From: Xanthostigma xanthostigma
Taxonomy: Eukaryota; Arthropoda; Insecta; Raphidioptera; Raphidiidae
NCBI GenBank assembly: GCA_963575645.1
Contig: OY754466.1
Location: 40,084,001-40,148,000 of the forward strand
Reading direction: 5' to 3'
Length of the DNA stretch: 64,000 bases
Shown: positions 33,066 through 44,522 of the stretch, piece after piece
Layout: every line of letters begins with the position of its first letter
Position numbering within the stretch: position 1 is the first letter of the stretch
Program-made: the position numbers and the translations under genes
The notes under the pieces: model-generated
The model's input: only the letters and a program-made list of their open reading frames with translations
The model's database searches: none
Told to the model about the DNA's origin: nothing

Positions 33066-35820
33066 ATGTTAAAGTGGGCAGTCATAAGCAAGCGAACGTC
33101 ATCGGCGTTAGATGGCACGAGCAGTGCTGCCACCGCTGCGAACGAAACAAACGCGCTCTCGAACAACCAAAAAGCGAACGATGAAAATGCGCCGGCCAGT
33201 GTCGGTGCACAACAGCAGGAAACTTGTTTAGAACAAACTAAAATCGACATGTGTCGACGTCACAGTGTAGGTAAAGAAATTAGCAGTTCGACGAAAGAAC
33301 GTCATAAAAAAAGACGTCACAGTCACGGCAACGTTAAGAAAATGAAATCGCTAATCACAACAGATAAGGAAAATGATCATCAATGTACACCGCGGCCCCT
33401 TATTAAAGATGCAGGATCGTATTACAGATTTGATACAATTGCGCTCAGGGATGTCAGCAACATAACTCCTACCAATACCCCACCGAACAGGAAATTATGC
33501 CCCTACGAAAGGTGTCGAAGTCAGCCTCACGAAAAAAAGAAAGCTTTCTGTATGAAAAACGATTTAGATAAATTTAATTTAACGCCACCGTCTACGAGAC
33601 CTTCGCTCAAAAAAAGATTTCTAATTAACGATCATGACGATGTTGAAAATAGAGTTCCGGTCATGAAAAAGGCTAAACCTTTTGATTTATATTTCGATAA
33701 AACAAACGAATGTGAGAAGCCGAATCAAATTGAAAATTTAAATAGAATAGTATCGAAAAAGAGCTGTAACAAAGTGCACGTTTTGAAAAACGCTTCACCT
33801 TTGAGTGACAATAATAGCGAGAGTTGTCAGAGAAAAACGTCATTGAATATCCCGCTTCAAACTTCACCTAAAATCGAGCAAACTTTGGAAGAATGTAGGA
33901 GTCAAGAAGCATTTTTAAAGTATGCCTTTCCAGAAACAAATGCATGCTGTGAATACAAAATGCAAAACAAAACTGTATATTCGGACGATAAAATTTGTCT
34001 TGAAGGGCCTTTAGCAAATAGTAAAAAACAAAACACGACTCACACGTCAGTTCTACCAACCTTTCAAATTGAATATTCGCCGTGTCCAATGAGATCGACT
34101 CAAAGTGTTCTAGGTATGAGACATACCAACCTTTCAAATATACCGCCTTATAAAAGCTTAGGAACACTACCAAATTTAAATTATTCTCATAACTTTAAGA
34201 GTTTAGAGAATAAGAAAACTAAAATAGATCACGTTAATGATTTTTTGCATCAAATTTCTTTTACAACGTCACCCGAAGATATAGGAATGCAATTTACCGG
34301 TTTTAAGCGAAAATATAATCCAACACCGGATATTATAAAAAGTTTACCGAAAGAAAATCATCTTTCTGTCGATGACTGTGGAATAACCCCGGCGGCTGTT
34401 TCAGATAGAATGAAGAAACATATACTGACAGAAGACAAAATATCAGTTACTCCACTGACAAATCGGTTAGCTGATTTAAGATTTAGTAAAATTTATAGCA
34501 AAACACGAGACTGTAAGTCGAATCAGGCCACAGATGATGACTCGGATTTTGATAATTTATCACTAGATAAAATGGTTGAAGCCATACTGGAGACAACTGA
34601 AGAACCAGATATTACAAGTACACCCAAGCATAAAGGGAACGATGGAACTATAGTACAAAAGTGCTGCTCTACTCCGCGAAATAATGTCCATCCTGTAGTA
34701 AAGCATTTGCAAGAACGAGAAAATGATTTGAATCACACCAAAGAGGATAACTTTGTTAATTTAGAACATGAAAAGCGAATGTCTGAAAATTGCGAGTGTG
34801 TAGTAAATTGTCATAATTTAGTTAAATTGAATCAAAATAATTGTAATGTTCCGATCACAAACTTTAACGAGCGAGAGGTAAAAACGCCGGAGACGAAATT
34901 AAGTAATAACGGAATCCTTGACTTTAATTTCGAACATTGTTATATTTCGTCTGAATTAAAGAGAAATAACCGCAAAAGAACATCGGATAAAATTGTGAAT
35001 AATGATTCGACTAATTTGAGTATTGAAAGCTTAGAGCCCGGCGTTCATTTGAAAAGACAAAAATGTGTCCGAAGGAAGAAAAATACGTTAGAGGATAATA
35101 AAATGGAAAATTTCGGTTTAACATTAGAAAATGGAATTCCGAGTCCGAACTCAGCTTTGAAAGACTTCAATCGAAATAATTCAGGCACAAAAAGTGACAA
35201 TAATAATTTAATAGTGATCAATCAAAGTGAAGATAAAAAAATCAGACGGTGCGGTGTAATTTTCCCAAACGATATTCCATTGACTCCAAAAAGATCTATT
35301 AATATCGACGAACTATTGGAGAACCTAGAAGAAACACCTCTTCATTTTTTGCCAGGATATCGCCAATCAGCAAATCAAAGTCGTTTCGGATTGACGTTAA
35401 AAAACGGTATTCCAAGTCCGAGAACACCGGTTATGGAACGCGATATTTTAGATATCAACAAAAATGACGAAATGTCATCTGACTTAAATAATAGTAATAA
35501 GTTCGGTTTAACCTTAATAAATGATAACACTTCTCCATACCATTCTTTGAGAGGAGTTCCAAATAAAAACTCTGTTAAAAGGGTGCTTTTCGGAGCCAAC
35601 AGTCCAGAAACGCCGTACAGTGAGCCGTGGACGCCGATCTGGGATGAAGAGTCTAGACAAATGAAGGCATGTAGTTCGTTATTGAATATTTCCAGTGATG
35701 CAAAAGGTTTCTTGGAAATGACTATCACGCCGAAAACAAAACTGTCACGCGACAATTTAATTTTGAAAGGAACCGTCGATCTAAATATCAAATATAATGA
35801 TGGAAAATTACTAGTTCATG
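33066..35820 (+). CDS. C2-domain protein, large first coding exon
   Basis: An uninterrupted 918-codon exon. The frame continues in phase through 36087-36145 and 39402-39592, giving at least 1,001 residues. The C-terminus enters a C2 domain (about residue 898 on: VDLNIKYNDGKLLVH, continuing VIRCKDL in the next exon). The rest is polar and probably disordered, with basic NLS-like clusters (77-94, KERHKKRRHSHGNVKK; 662-672, KRQKCVRRKK) and many S/T-P sites such as TPKRS, TPKHK and TPKTK. A degenerate motif FGLTL-x-N-x-I-P-S-P recurs at 683, 774 and 813, with a weaker copy at 729 (CGVIFPNDIP). The donor is at 35821 (GTAAAT), phase 1. The layout, disordered and basic with a single C2 domain, recalls RGS3-type or C2CD4-type proteins. 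The C2 strand around VHLAVWHRD is closer to my memory of RGS3, but I cannot decide. Membrane or phospholipid binding is the usual C2 role. Confidence 0.85.
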
Positions 35821-36086
35821 GTAAATACAATCTTTTATTTAATATTTCATATGTTCTGAAATCGACTCCCTATCAAATTAAATAGTAATCTAATATTTTC
35901 AGTAAATAAAATTATCGACCAATTTTTCCATAATTTTATTTATTGAAGAGTAAACAGACGTTAGTCAAAGAATTGAATTCTAATATTTTCAGTTCAAACA
36001 TTTGTTTTTATTTTTTTATGCTCTTTTATGGCCTTAAATATTTATCTGAAAGAGAATTAACAATAATGTATTATTTTTTGTTCCAG
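35821..36086 (+). other. Intron 1 of the C2 gene with recent family K insertion
   Basis: GTAAAT donor and TTCCAG acceptor. 35903-35978 is a 76-bp family K unit bounded by a perfect 14-bp direct repeat, TCTAATATTTTCAG (35889-35902 and 35979-35992). Without the insertion and one duplicate the intron would be about 176 bp. Confidence 0.8.
35903..35978 (+). mobile_element. Family K unit with 14-bp TSD
   Basis: AAATAAAATTATCGACCAAT and its partial inverse form a hairpin, followed by AACAGACGTTAGTCAAAGAA. The long perfect TSD suggests target-primed insertion rather than a cut-and-paste MITE. The family has no coding capacity and its mobiliser is unknown. Confidence 0.75.
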
Positions 36087-36145
36087 TAATTCGCTGCAAA
36101 GATCTCTACAGACTGGGAAATAAAAGCGTCAATGCATATGTCAAG
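36087..36145 (+). CDS. C2-domain protein, exon 2
   Basis: A 59-bp exon, TTCCAG before and GTAAGA after. It completes a valine codon split by the phase-1 intron and reads VIRCKDLYRLGNKSVNAYVK, the second and third C2 strands: the I-R-C-K-D-L core, and N-A-Y-V-K replacing the usual D-P-Y-V-K. The D-to-N-A change at the DPYVK position would remove one calcium ligand, so calcium binding may be weak. That is inference from the family pattern. Confidence 0.9.
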
Positions 36146-36771
36146 GTAAGAATCGGTGTATTTTTAGCACTAATTAAACTGAAACTCTTTTTTTTAATTT
36201 TATTTTTATTATAATTGCCTATAGCCTTAGCTCTGCTCATAACGATTGAATAAGTTTTTGATTTAGTCAATTTTGAAAATAAAAAAATTCAGCAATTTTT
36301 TCATTTTCCAAAAAAAAAATAAATACATATTTTATGTAGGTCCAAATATCCTCTTTAAAATGAACCAAGGTCGATTTTTTGTAATTATAATAGTTTTCGA
36401 GATATTCAAAAAATAAACTTTGAAGATTCGAAAAATGATAAATTTTTTAAACATTTTTTATTTTTTTTCGGTTGGTAAAACTTTGTTATAGGATGAAAGA
36501 AAACTTCTGATCAAATTTCATCCAAATCGGAAAGGGTCGATTCCAACTAGCGGTCGATATGACATGGAATGACCCATAAGAGACCACAGATTTAAAAATG
36601 AATTATGGTTTATTTAGCTTAGCGAGACTAGCGAAGCTGTTTTAACCGACATACGATAGTTTAAATCTTACCCAATGAAACATATTATTATCTTTGTTAG
36701 GTAATTTACAAATCTGGGCGAAGCCGTTCTGGGCCGTCACTTGCATATAGTTTATGAAAAAAAAAAAAAAT

Positions 36772-37003
36772 AAGTTGAAAAACTAAAACCCGACTACTGA
36801 AAAGTATAAAACAAGAAAATATTCTCATCTGAGGATAGCCGTGGTTATATGCCACCTACCCTAACAGAACATTACAATTTAACAGTAGTAAGCGATCATA
36901 ATCTTTAGAGGGGCCTCATATATATATGATTGCATACGGCTATCCTCAGATGTGAATTTTTGTTTCATACTTTGCAGTAGTCGGGTTTTAGTTTTTGAAC
37001 TTA
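36772..37003. repeat. Inverted-repeat element in intron 2
   Basis: AACTAAAACCCGACTACTG and ATCTGAGGATAGCCGTGGTT on the left match inverses at 36945-36960 and 36985-37000 around about 90 bp. It lies within the wider family H repeat, which ends GTAGTCGGGCAAAACA near 37230. Confidence 0.7.
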
Positions 37004-37742
37004 TTTTTTATTTAAATTATTTTTTTTAACTTATTTTTTATTTGTTTTCAATTTGCTCCACTCTGGGACCAAAATCCAAAAATAAATGTAGCCTATGCTA
37101 CCCGGGCCATAATAACGAATCGATTGACACATTACTTATCAAAATCGGATAAATAGTTTAGGCGGAACATCCGTAAATACAAACATACTGCTAAACTCAT
37201 AACCCTTTCCTATGGCTTCGCCGTAGTCGGGCAAAACAAGAAACCAGACCTTATATTGGGTAACACCAATCTAGTCAGCAGTCAGTAGAAATTTGGAATT
37301 TCTACCAACCATTGACTTGCTGACTGTATAGTAGATTAACACCCTAAATACTAGTTAATCTCAATATATTCACCTTTACAAAAAAAATTGTAATTTTTAA
37401 CCACGATTGTATGTAATTGTATGGTTTTTGCAACGTGTATTTACATAATCTGACGTGGTTTTATGACCTTATCTGATTATAAATACGGAAATGGGAGTTT
37501 ACGTTGATTACTTGTATTGTAGCAGTAATAATCGGTATTACTTCCGAAATAAGTTGTTCGCCTTGCGTGCATCACTCGTTGATAGGCGCAAGCATTAATT
37601 TAACAGCTGATAATAGCACAAAGTGTGCTGATGTAAGAAATGCTTTTTCATAAAATTAAAATTTAATTTCATTAATAAAAAACGTCACTTACGAGACACA
37701 CGTACAAAGCGAGTGCTTAATCTAACGCTATTCGCACCTTTA

Positions 37743-38262
37743 GGCCTCTTGTTAACGACAACGGATAACGGCCCGATTTTTATGACGGGCGACGAGCCGA
37801 CGCGCAGTGTTCAATAGGTTAGTGTGGGTGTTTGTAACCGTTGCAACAGAACTCAACGGATACCCGCACGTCGCCCCTCGGCGCGACGGCGGTCGGTCCG
37901 ATGCAGTGAACCACGTAATTTCATAGAAGTCTGTTGACGACGACAGATGTGCGCGCACTTTTTTACCTATACCTACCTACCTACCTTGTGCTGCTCATTG
38001 GGAATATGGAGTTTAAAATTGATATTGATACGGATTTATTAAATAGCCTTGTTCATAATAGGCCAGTGTTGGGACAAGACTTTAGAAAATTACAAAAATA
38101 AACAAGCAAGACATAACGTACTTGCATTTCTTCGCCCTTCAAGTATAGAACTGATATCGATAACAACGGACGCGCTCACGTATATTAGCGGATCGTACAC
38201 AAGGGTAACCGCATCGCGTCGGCCCGTTACCCGTTGACTAAAACGGTCGTTAACAAGAGCCC
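37743..38262. mobile_element. GC-rich TIR element in intron 2
   Basis: GGCCTCTTGTTAACGACAAC at the left and the inverse GGTCGTTAACAAGAGCCC at the right define about 520 bp. Its interior is CpG-rich at both ends (about 37780-37940 and 38150-38230), which could be mistaken for a promoter. No transposase and no clear TSD. Confidence 0.65.
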
Positions 38263-38344
38263 TGAGAACGATTTGATTGTGGATAAATTATACACTGGCT
38301 GTCTCACAAAAGCGTAGACAATTTGGGGACATAGGTAAACGTTC

Positions 38345-39197
38345 TTAATACTAATATTATTAGTGCGAAAGTACCGCTGTCTGTTTGTCTGTTATCTTTT
38401 CACGCCTAGACCACTGAACAGATTTCGCATAAATTTGGCAAAGAGATAGATTGCATCTTGAAGAAAGAGGCAACCTTTTTTGTTAAAAAAAAACTTAAAG
38501 GGGGTGACAGAGGGGATGAAAATTTGTATGGAGAACCCATTATTTAGGGATATGAAAATTCATATTGAGGCTTTTGGGAAGAAATTAAGAATTACCTATT
38601 TCAGTGCTTCTGCAAAATCATTCCACAAGGGGGTAAAATAGGGGATGATTTTAAAATTCACAATTTACAATTGACTGTTCAGTTATCCAAAATATTAGTA
38701 AATTATAAAATAACATATTAATATAATATAATATATAATATGTTGTGGTCTATGTCCGTTAAAAATTTTAATTAAGTTGTACCTAAGTAAAGGGTAATCT
38801 TGGACTAATATTTAGTGCAGTTAATTATTTATTCCACCAACGTTTCGATCAAAATTTGATCTTTTTCAAGCCTTGAAAAAGATCAAATTTTGATCGAAAC
38901 GTTGGTGGAATAAATAATTAACTGCACTAAATATTAGTCCAAGATTACCCTTTACTTACAACTTAATTATAATATATAATGTTTGTCTTTCTGTTTGGGA
39001 CCTATGCGTTCCTTAACCATTTATCCGATTACAACATTGTGTTGTGGTACTGCAATACAGTGGTACCGAAGGCCAAAAACTCTACTATTGAGCAGGGTTC
39101 AGTTTGCGTGAGGCAAGACTGTAATACGGTGGACCCTTGCCGCCGCCGTGTTTCATCACAATCGCGTGCAGGGACACGGGTAGCAGCTAGCTGTAAA
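38345..39197 (+). repeat. Dispersed repeat family G, split copy
   Basis: The head is ACTAATATTATTAGTGCGAA followed by GACCACTGAACAGATTT. The tail is AGGGACACGGGTAGCAGCTA near 39195. The middle is interrupted by the 38770-38968 palindrome. Another copy of the same type is at 47735-48352. Confidence 0.65.
38770..38968. repeat. 199-bp palindrome with hammerhead-like core
   Basis: Near-perfect arms meet at about 38872. The right arm reads CTTGAAAA, A, GATCAAA/TTTGATC hairpin, GAAAC, GTTGG (38872-38904). This is the same order of elements as at 29422, 41773 (minus) and 50791. Confidence 0.75.
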
Positions 39198-39401
39198 TAA
39201 ATTGATTCCCTGAGTTTTTTTTATTAAATTTAAAATCAATTATCACTTTATTAACAGTATTTTAATCTTAATTTTGTAGTGTCCTCTTAGACGATCCTGA
39301 AAGTTGGCGTACTTCCTAATAATCTAAAGTATTATTGTGAAATGGCACGTCGATATTATGTAAATGAAATTGTCCTCGTTAAAGCATGTCAATTGTTTCA
39401 G

Positions 39402-39592
39402 GTGGCTCTGATATCCGGATCGGGAGATGATAGTGTCTGCAAAGAAAAATCGTCCGGTGGCTTTCAACGAACGTCCGTCCACAAGGACTCGGCTAATCCT
39501 TACTTCGATCAGATGTTCACGTTCGACGTATCCAAAACCGATTTGAACAAACGCGTTCATTTAGCAGTTTGGCATCGTGACAAAGAATGCAG
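39402..39592 (+). CDS. C2-domain protein, exon 3 (gene continues beyond)
   Basis: The acceptor is TTGTTTCAG at 39393-39401 and the donor AG|GTAGGG at 39593. It adds 63 codons in frame with exon 2, then leaves in phase 2. It covers the middle of the C2 domain: VALISGSGD, QRTSVHKDSANPYFDQMFTF and KRVHLAVWHRDKEC. The N-P-Y-F-D-Q-M-F-x-F block is a standard C2 strand and the W-H-R-D position carries the late acidic residue. The final C2 strands are missing, so at least one more exon lies more than 24 kb away, past the window end, or is unrecognised. Confidence 0.9.
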
Positions 39593-39704
39593 GTAGGGCA
39601 TTTTATTGATTAATAATATTCGAATCAAACTAAAATAAAGCCCCGGGTCGCAGTGCAGAACCCTGCCGACAAATGAATAGTAGTGTAGCAAGTTTTGTTA
39701 CATT

Positions 39705-39739
<35 letters not shown>

Positions 39740-40734
39740 GTAATATTGTCAAAATTAGTTTTCCTTAGCTACGCTGGAAAAATGAATGTTGTTATTATTT
39801 TGGAAAAATTTAATTGATTAATTTCTTCTCTAGAGAAAACATTATTTTACGAATTATTTATAATTCAATTAAAGCATTTTTTTTAAGGTTATACGTCCGA
39901 TAGAGCAATGTATAGATAATACGCTGAAATTTTAATACGTTAATTATGGATATCTCATACATTCAACTGCATTTTTTAAAAAAACATTGACCTATAGTTT
40001 TCAAGTTATTAATTATTAAAAATTCGATTTTTAACACAATGATAAATGAGAAGTCTGACCGGAAGTGTATATAAAAATAAGATTAAACCAAATTGGCTAC
40101 AGACAAATTTTTAAAAAACTGATTATTCGAAAGTTTGACTCTTTTAGATAACGTAAAAATTAAAAAAACAACTTTCCCGTGCAGTTTTGGAGAAATGTTA
40201 ATTAAAAGTTTTCGAAACCACTCTCAAAATCTCTATTTTCCAGATTTGAATTATGTCACCACGAAAACCAGATTACACGAAAAGTTTTTCATAAATTTTG
40301 TTTTTATTAAATAATTTTTTTGACGTAGCTAATAACTAAAACTTGAAAATTGGATCTCATTTACCGTGTATTAAAAACTGCATTTAATATCCAATAACTC
40401 AAAAACTATACGTCTAACGGTTCAAAGGTTTTTAAAACCAAAACGTAAGATAAAATCATTCGTGTACACTGGGCTTAATTAAATATACTGCTAAAGTCAC
40501 AACTTTATGATATTATGTCAAATGTTTAAATATTATTTCTTAAATATTAAAAAAATAAAGCTATGATCAACAGGATATAATATTTCCGTAAGAAATAATA
40601 AATTTACCAAGTCATATAACATTTTTTTATTACAACAAAATACGGACGCAGTTTTTACTAATACGGTCGAGGGCGTATAACCTTAAGTAAGAGCTTAACA
40701 GTGCTTAGAGTAGATTGTGTACTAGCTAGCTGTG
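39593..40734 (+). other. Start of intron 3; repeat M end and CT microsatellite
   Basis: 39645-39690 is a family M end (CCGGGTCGCAGTGCAGAACC). 39708-39736 is a (CT)n run. The rest is AT-rich with no exon-like sequence. Confidence 0.55.
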
Positions 40735-41050
40735 ACATTATGTTTAAGATGAAAGCTAGCGAGTTTTATAACAGTCACACGATTTATATTTGGTATTTTT
40801 TTTCACGTACCTTCTATAAAGTAGCTAACTTTACACTTCATTTTCAAAAATATTGACAGTTTACTTGTGAGCAAACGTCAATTCTAATAGTAAGTCAGTA
40901 GATGAAAAGTGATTTACTATGAAATTGGTTTAACGCGACCAGTTTTGTTTTATTTTACCACACTAGTGCGTAATGGACAAATTTACATGCCTATACAGCA
41001 GCTATTTTATAGGGGTACTGCAAAAATTATTTGCTAATACAGTTGAGCTT
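40735..41050 (+). repeat. Dispersed repeat family D
   Basis: GCTAGCGAGTTTTATAACAG followed by ACGTACCTTCTATAAAGTAG, and further on CTAGTGCGTAATGGACAAAT. Related pieces occur at 14695-14780, 46280-46560, 47205-47280, 49760-49990, 55400-55480 and 63385-63510. Class unknown. Confidence 0.6.
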
Positions 41051-41232
41051 GCTTACCTAAATCAAACTTACATTGCTAGAATTATTCGCTCCCTCGTTTT
41101 TGGGCTGGAGCAAAAAATGGTCCGAACGTTAGTGATAGCATTTCCGCTCCTCTTCCTAATGAGCCAATAAAAACTGTGAATTTCCATTAAAAAAAATATA
41201 GTTTAAAAAAACTAAAAAAACTTCGCTTTAAT

Positions 41233-41470
41233 ACCAAACCGAACTAAATAGTAGAAAATAATTATTAATAAAATAATTCAATTATCGTATAAAAGCGTGG
41301 GGTGCTGATATTAAATGTTACAATTATTTCATTGGTAGGTAACTATTTATAAAATTAGAGTTATAATGAAAATACAGTTATTGGCACCCCACGCTTTTTT
41401 ACTATAGGTAGGTAGGTACCTAAATGAATTATTTTGTTAATAATTATTTTCTACTTTTTAGTTCGGTTTA
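41233..41470. repeat. Inverted-repeat element
   Basis: CCGAACTAAATAGTAGAAAA and AAGCGTGGGGTGC on the left face the inverses GCACCCCACGCTTTT and TTTTCTACTTTTTAGTTCGG on the right. Confidence 0.7.
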
Positions 41471-41772
41471 TTATTTATTTTCTTAATTTTTAGTCTCAAA
41501 ACGACATCAAAAGTAATTTTTTTCAAAATTTTCAAATTCAGTTTTTTTTTCAAAATTTATAAATTCACATTTTTTTATGAAATAATTGTATTGTCATCGG
41601 CCCTGGACACGTGTGCAAATTTTCAAGTTAATCAGAGTTCTTGAAATTGGTGAAAATTACGCTGAAAGATTCCTTTACATATTCAAGTAAATAAAATTGT
41701 CGACCAATATTTCTCAGACCATACGATATATTGACAAAAAATAATAAAAATACAAATCAATATAACACAAGA

Positions 41773-41806
41773 TGACGTTTCGATCCGGATTTGGATCTTC
41801 TTCATA
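41773..41806 (-). ncRNA. Possible hammerhead-ribozyme-like motif
   Basis: On the minus strand it reads TGAAGA, A, a GATCC/GGATC hairpin, GAAAC, GTC. This corresponds to the CUGANGA / stem II / GAAA / stem III / UH order of hammerhead ribozymes of Penelope-like retroelements, with one extra A before stem II and A for the first core C. Cleavage activity is not shown by sequence alone. Confidence 0.35.
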
Positions 41807-41883
41807 AATATCTAAAAAATATAAAAATTAATTAGTATTAAGTAATTTATTATCTAATAGTATGCACACAAGATTGAAACTTT

Positions 41884-41962
41884 AAGGCCTAGTTTATATG
41901 AGAGGCGTTCAACGCGCGTTGGCCCAACGCGCGTTGAACGCCTCTCATATAAACTAGGCCTT
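41884..41962. repeat. Perfect 79-bp palindrome
   Basis: Two exact 39-bp arms around a single C at 41923. The ends read AAGGCCTAGTTTATATGAGA and the centre is GC-rich (AACGCGCGTTGG). It sits next to a TTA and may be a minimal MITE of the AGGCC-ended type seen at 57040. Confidence 0.75.
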
Positions 41963-42544
41963 ATTTACTTGAAGAGTTCTATTCAGACGTTTATCAAAAA
42001 TTTGAACTCCTTTACATACATACAGGTTAATTAAAAGCGTGTTAAAAAAAAAACAAATTTGTGGTTGCTATTTCGACTGTAGCGCCAGCTGTGACATGTT
42101 GCGGTACGGCACTATATTGCCCCCTCGATGGTAGGCAAGTTTTATTCAGAACTTTTTTTCCACGACTGCAAAATTGTGAGATATAAGGACGACCCGTAGC
42201 GATTTTTTACGGTCGCCGCTTGGACTATTTACATTTGTCCTACTTTTAAAATATAGTGTAGTATCGAATTTACCTGCTCTATAGGTACAAATGTTCTGTT
42301 CTGACGATTTCTCTAGCAAGCATAGTATCTAGTTCTCCTCATTATATATTTATTTTGTACAGTGATATGTTCTCTCTGCAACTTAAAATGGTTCCCTCGA
42401 GAATAACATTTTATTCTCGTGAGATCGCACACTTGATGGCTTAACCCATTCATACACTACAATTTTCATTAATGAAAACGATTTTCTAAACTGTTAACAA
42501 CGTAGTAATAAAACTACACAAGCGCTTTTAACGAAATTATAATT

Positions 42545-43814
42545 ATTTAAAATCCAGGTCGCAGTTCAAAACCCTACTGACAAAATAGTGTGTAATACTG
42601 ATACACTACGTTTTGGTATTTTAATGTATTATTATGCAAGCCTACATTTGTTAGATTGCTTATACTGGGTGTTTTTTTTTAAATTTGGACGTTTTTCATT
42701 ACAAAATGACGGGTCGAATAAAAAAAAGTTCGAACGAAAGTTGTTGCGTTTCGAGGGGAAAATCTTTTGGAATACCAACCACCTCACCCCTTAACAGGGA
42801 AGGGGGTGACGTTCGTTTTTTAATTGGAATACATCATTTTTTATCATTGAATTTTTTTTATGCGAAAATAAACATCTTTTATCTGAATTTTTTATTTTAA
42901 TTTGGCTTGTATTTTGTTTTTGCAAATCGTTAATGATTTTTTTTAATGAGCGTTTTGGTAACAAAACTACGAAAAGAAAAGTTCAGACAAAGAATGTTAA
43001 TTTTCACATTAAAAAAATTGAAGATAAAAAATGGGGGTTCCCATTTAAAAAAACAAAAGTCATTCATCTCCCTGCTAAGGGTAGGTATTGTGTCCAAACG
43101 GTTTCCCCCTCGACGAAAAAAATATGAGGTTCAAATTGCGTCAGACATTAAATTTATTAAGACTTGACGTATTTAGGAAGCAAACAAACTCGTCTCATCT
43201 TTTTATTCATCGGAAATTCAGCAAGATTAATTATTGTTTTTGCCGTTTGACCGCATGAATATCTTGATAAGGGATGGAGTCTATGATGTGACGACACTGC
43301 GTACAAAAAAAAGTAACCACAAAACTGCAGCACCATCTTCTCAACGAACGTTTTGGTGACCATGTTAGCGCCATCGGGAGATTACTCTCATGATATGCTT
43401 ATTGAAATATATCGAGAAAAAATCTTTACACGCTGGTGAAGTAAAACATGTAAATAATATACATATATTAAAAAATATTTATAGCCAAGGATCGAAAAGA
43501 TTTTTCTGTTATTTCCGGCAAATCAGCGAGCTGCCCTTTCGCAAAATTCATGAAGTTTTTCTTCAAAAAATGGTGTTTTAAGTCCCAGAGCCGACCATTC
43601 GATTTTCTACTTATTTATCAAATATATACAGACATAAATTTATTTGTGTGAATTAACCATTGGGGCAGGAAAATAGGGCGGTAAGGTTATAAATAGTTTA
43701 ATTTTACCGGAAATTGGAAAATAGTGCTGCTAAAGGGTTGCGGCACCCCCATGATGATATGAACGCACTCGTTGAAATCGACATTTTGATGTCAATTTTA
43801 TTTATGTACTAGCG
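42545..43814. other. No gene seen; family M fragment and decayed repeats
   Basis: 42550-42595 is a family M end (AGGTCGCAGTTCAAAACCCT). 42660-43140 has a TACTGGGTGTTTTTTTT head and polypurine stretches typical of degenerate insect repeats. The overlapping frames of 60-73 codons at 42588-43581 show no domain. Confidence 0.45.
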
Positions 43815-44215
43815 GTCCGTTCCTGTTCATCCGAGTGCGATAGATATAATTCTGCAATATGTATTTCGTTTGCGGCCCGGCGCCTGAACTAATAGCTTTG
43901 AGCATATTCTACCAGATTTGCTTCTGACCTAATAGCTTTGAGCGAATTCTATCAGATGTCGCTACTTGGTACTGAAACAGTTTTTTGTTTGCTTCTGAAC
44001 TAATAGCTTTGAGTAAATTCTATCAGATGCCGCTACATGTTACTACACAGTTTTTTTTTTATAAAACACTGCAGTAATCTTTTACAAAATATTTAATAAA
44101 AACTATCCTATAGTGTAAGTTGGACCAAGCAAGACACATTTACAAAATTTCATTAAAATAGATTCAGTGGTTTCAGAGATTAACGCGGACGAACATCGTG
44201 ACACGAGATTTTTTT
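43815..44215 (+). repeat. Dispersed repeat family B
   Basis: GAGTGCGATAGATATAATTC, CTGAACTAATAGCTTTGAGC (three times) and TAGATTCAGTGGTTTCAGAG. Copies are at 55488-55865 and 62656-63025. Non-autonomous, class unknown. Confidence 0.7.
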
Positions 44216-44515
44216 ATATATCTATACTAATATATAAACCTGAAGAGTTTGTTTGTTTGTTTGGTTGAACGCGCTAATCTCAGGAACTACAGGTTCGAAT
44301 TGAAAAAATTATTTGTTGGGTAGTCCATTTATCAAGAAAGGCTATAGGCTATATAATATTCTACGACCAATGAGAGCGGAGCATCAATGAAAAATGTTGC
44401 AAAATACAACTCAAAATTTTTGAACGGTAACTCCGATCATCATGAAATTTGGACACACCATTCATGTCGGTAAACTAAGATGAACGTGCGTACTCCCGTT
44501 CGTTATTTTGCACCC
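44216..44515 (+). repeat. Dispersed repeat family C, left part
   Basis: GAGTTTGTTTGTTTGTTTGG, CGCTAATCTCAGGAACTAC and ACTCCGATCATCATGAAATT. The inverse is at 3956-4215. The element seems to continue after the LINE at about 44905-44930 (GCGCGGGACCGCTAGTATAA). Confidence 0.7.
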
Positions 44516-44522
44516 GGATGAA

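Larger units (their letters stand above)
36146..39401 (+). other. Intron 2 of the C2 gene, repeat-filled
   Basis: A 3.26-kb intron holding an inverted repeat at 36772-37003, a family H repeat (36590-37230, with GGCGAAGCCGTTCTGGGCCG), a TIR element at 37743-38262, and a family G element (38345-39197) split by a palindrome at 38770-38968. No exon-like sequence was seen between the splice sites. Confidence 0.75.
41668..42005. repeat. Family K copy opened by later insertions
   Basis: The left arm, CAAGTAAATAAAATTGTCGA, ends near 41706. The right arm, TTATTTACTTGAAGAGTTCT, resumes at 41961. Between them are a hammerhead-like segment at 41773-41806 (minus strand) and the perfect palindrome at 41884-41962. 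Confidence 0.65.

Noticed and set aside
35375..35791. 138-codon minus-strand frame
   Set aside because: Antisense shadow of the large C2-gene exon, which has clear in-phase splicing to two further exons.
37760..38240. CpG island promoter in intron 2
   Set aside because: The GC-rich parts are the inner arms of a TIR element (37743-38262), so the composition is explained by the element.
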